From: Tetragonia tetragonoides
Taxonomy: Eukaryota; Streptophyta; Magnoliopsida; Caryophyllales; Aizoaceae
Direction: 5' to 3'
DNA: 64,000 nt
Assembly (NCBI GenBank): GCA_038025085.1
Contig: CM076145.1
Span: forward strand, 11,629,000 to 11,692,999
This document shows positions 62,851 to 64,000 of this stretch, one piece after another (the first letter of the stretch is position 1; every line of letters begins with the position of its first letter). The translations under genes were made by a program, and so were the position numbers. The notes under the pieces are model-generated. The model was not told the DNA's origin and did no database searches. It saw nothing but the letters and a program-made list of their open reading frames with translations.

Positions 62851-64000
62851 AAAATGAAAGCACCCAAAAGCTTTGTTTGCATTCATTGGAATGAGAAACT
62901 ACACCAAGAATGTTTACAAGTACCAACAAGCTTCAACTTAAGCTTTTGAATGCATATACGCGTTTTAAACAGTTTCTTAATTTTGTATGCATTCACCTTT
63001 TGAATTTACAAGTACAAACAATCAAATGAATGCAAACAAAGCATTTGCGAGCTTTTTCTTACTATACAACACAAAAGAACTCAATCTCTTTTCGCCTAGT
63101 CGTAAGAGCTGTTAAAACGCGTAAATGCATTCAAAAGCTTGAGTTGAAACTTGTTTGTACTTGTAAACATCCTTGGTGTAGTTTCTCACTCAAATGAATG
63201 CAAACAATCAAATGAATGCAAACAAAGCATTTGCGAGCTTTTTCTTACTATACAACACAAAAGAACTCAATCTCTTTTCGCCTAGTCGTAAGAGCTGTTA
63301 AAACGCGTAAATGCATTCAAAAGCTTGAGTTGAAACTTGTTTGTACTTGTAAACATCCTTGGTGTAGTTTCTCACTCAAATGAATGCATACAAAGCAACC
63401 AAATGCTTTGTTTGCATTCATTTGAGTGAGAAACTTAACCAAGGATGTTTACGCGTTTTAAACAGTTTCTTAATTTTGTTTGCATTCACCTTTTGAATTT
63501 ACAAGTACAAACAATCAAATGAATGCAAAGAAACCATTTGGGTGCTTTCTCTGAAAATACAACACAAAAGAACTCAATCTCTTTCACCCTACTCGTAAGA
63601 GCTGTTAAAACGCGTAAATACATTCAAAAGCTTGAGTTGAAGCTTGTTTGTACTTCTAAACATCCTTGGTGTAGTTTCTCACTCCAATGAATGCAAACAA
63701 AGCTTTAACTCCACCTTTTGAATGCATTTACGCGTTTTAACAGCTCTTACATCTTGGGTGAAAGAGATTGAGTTCTTTTGTGTTGTATTTTCAGAGAAAG
63801 CACCCAAAAGCTTTGTTTGCATTCAAAAGGTGGAGTTAAAGCTTGATTACGAGTACAAATGGTTTGTTTGCATTCATTTGAGTGAGAAACTACACCAAGG
63901 ATGTTTACAAGTACAAACAAGCTTCAACTCAAGCTTTTGAAAGCATTTACGCGTTTTAAAACCTCATACGACTAGGGTGAAAGAGATTGAGCCAAAAGCT
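62851..64000. repeat. Satellite with dense switches, right end of window
   Basis: Plus to about 63015, minus to about 63394, plus to about 63512, minus to about 63705, plus to the window end with a short minus scrap at about 63824-63845. 63021-63206 is repeated in tandem at 63207-63392 (186-bp unit, one monomer plus 18 bp). The chimeric junction with 'acagtttcttaatttt' occurs twice (about 62960-63020 and 63450-63515). The array continues past the window. Confidence 0.87.

Noticed and set aside
1..64000. Dozens of 60-111 codon open frames with recurring peptide phrases such as VVSHSNECK and VRNYTKDVYKYKQAS
   Set aside because: They are translations of the same satellite monomer in both strands. 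They recur wherever the monomer lacks a stop, do not span more than about two monomers and have no gene context.
1..64000. CRISPR-like array of regularly spaced repeats
   Set aside because: Repeats are 168 bp, contiguous and without unique spacers, and the context is eukaryotic. It is satellite DNA.
1..64000. Plant telomere repeat because of frequent 'ctagggt'
   Set aside because: The motif occurs once per monomer, and I saw no tandem TTTAGGG runs.
1..64000. CENP-B-box-like motif in the monomer
   Set aside because: I could not find the required TTCG...CGGG pattern in the consensus. Centromere function is not shown by sequence alone.

Overview
This window is almost entirely one AT-rich tandem satellite with a monomer of about 168 bp. 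The period was measured on matched landmarks, for example the 'ctaggg' motif at 4268 and 4436 and again at 5109 and 5277. I estimate about 350 monomers. The organism is most likely an angiosperm, probably a dicot, and the locus centromeric, pericentromeric or other heterochromatin. Three things support this: a near-intact antisense piece of plant-type 25S rRNA, an exon-sized relic that reads like plant ribosomal protein eL24, and two LTR-like elements with TATA boxes. I do not recognise the species or a named satellite family. No functional protein-coding gene is visible; the short open frames are readings of the satellite. | Layout: 1-4300 is satellite that changes strand several times, with an unrelated AT-rich insert (1477-1665), a small insert (1989-2060) and the 25S rRNA fragment (3195-3561, minus strand). 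4301-12480 is a head-to-tail tandem duplication of a 4,090-bp block; each copy is about 20 monomers plus an 828-bp LTR-like element. 12481-13280 is plain satellite. 13281-26207 is a higher-order repeat (HOR) of about 3.25 kb, repeated four times with different monomer numbers. Each HOR has a short linker, a minus-oriented block and a plus-oriented block. The fourth copy carries an 874-bp insertion with a 5-bp target duplication, and the empty site is preserved in copies two and three. 25191-57120 is a head-to-tail duplication of a 15,965-bp block (about 95 monomer lengths) whose copies differ at only a handful of positions. Each contains many strand switches, a scrambled zone and the eL24 relic. 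57121-64000 is further satellite with frequent strand switches and an older local duplication at 1,390-bp spacing. | How it fits together: these are not cooperating genes but a record of satellite turnover. Small changes (19-bp duplications, gain or loss of two to five whole monomers), kilobase HOR amplification and near-identical 4-kb and 16-kb duplications are layered on each other. This fits repeated unequal exchange or break repair in a recombining array. Strand switching is unusually dense, and several switch points recur with identical junction sequence, so junctions were copied as part of larger units. The long, nearly identical duplications could also be assembly artefacts, and only spanning long reads would settle that.
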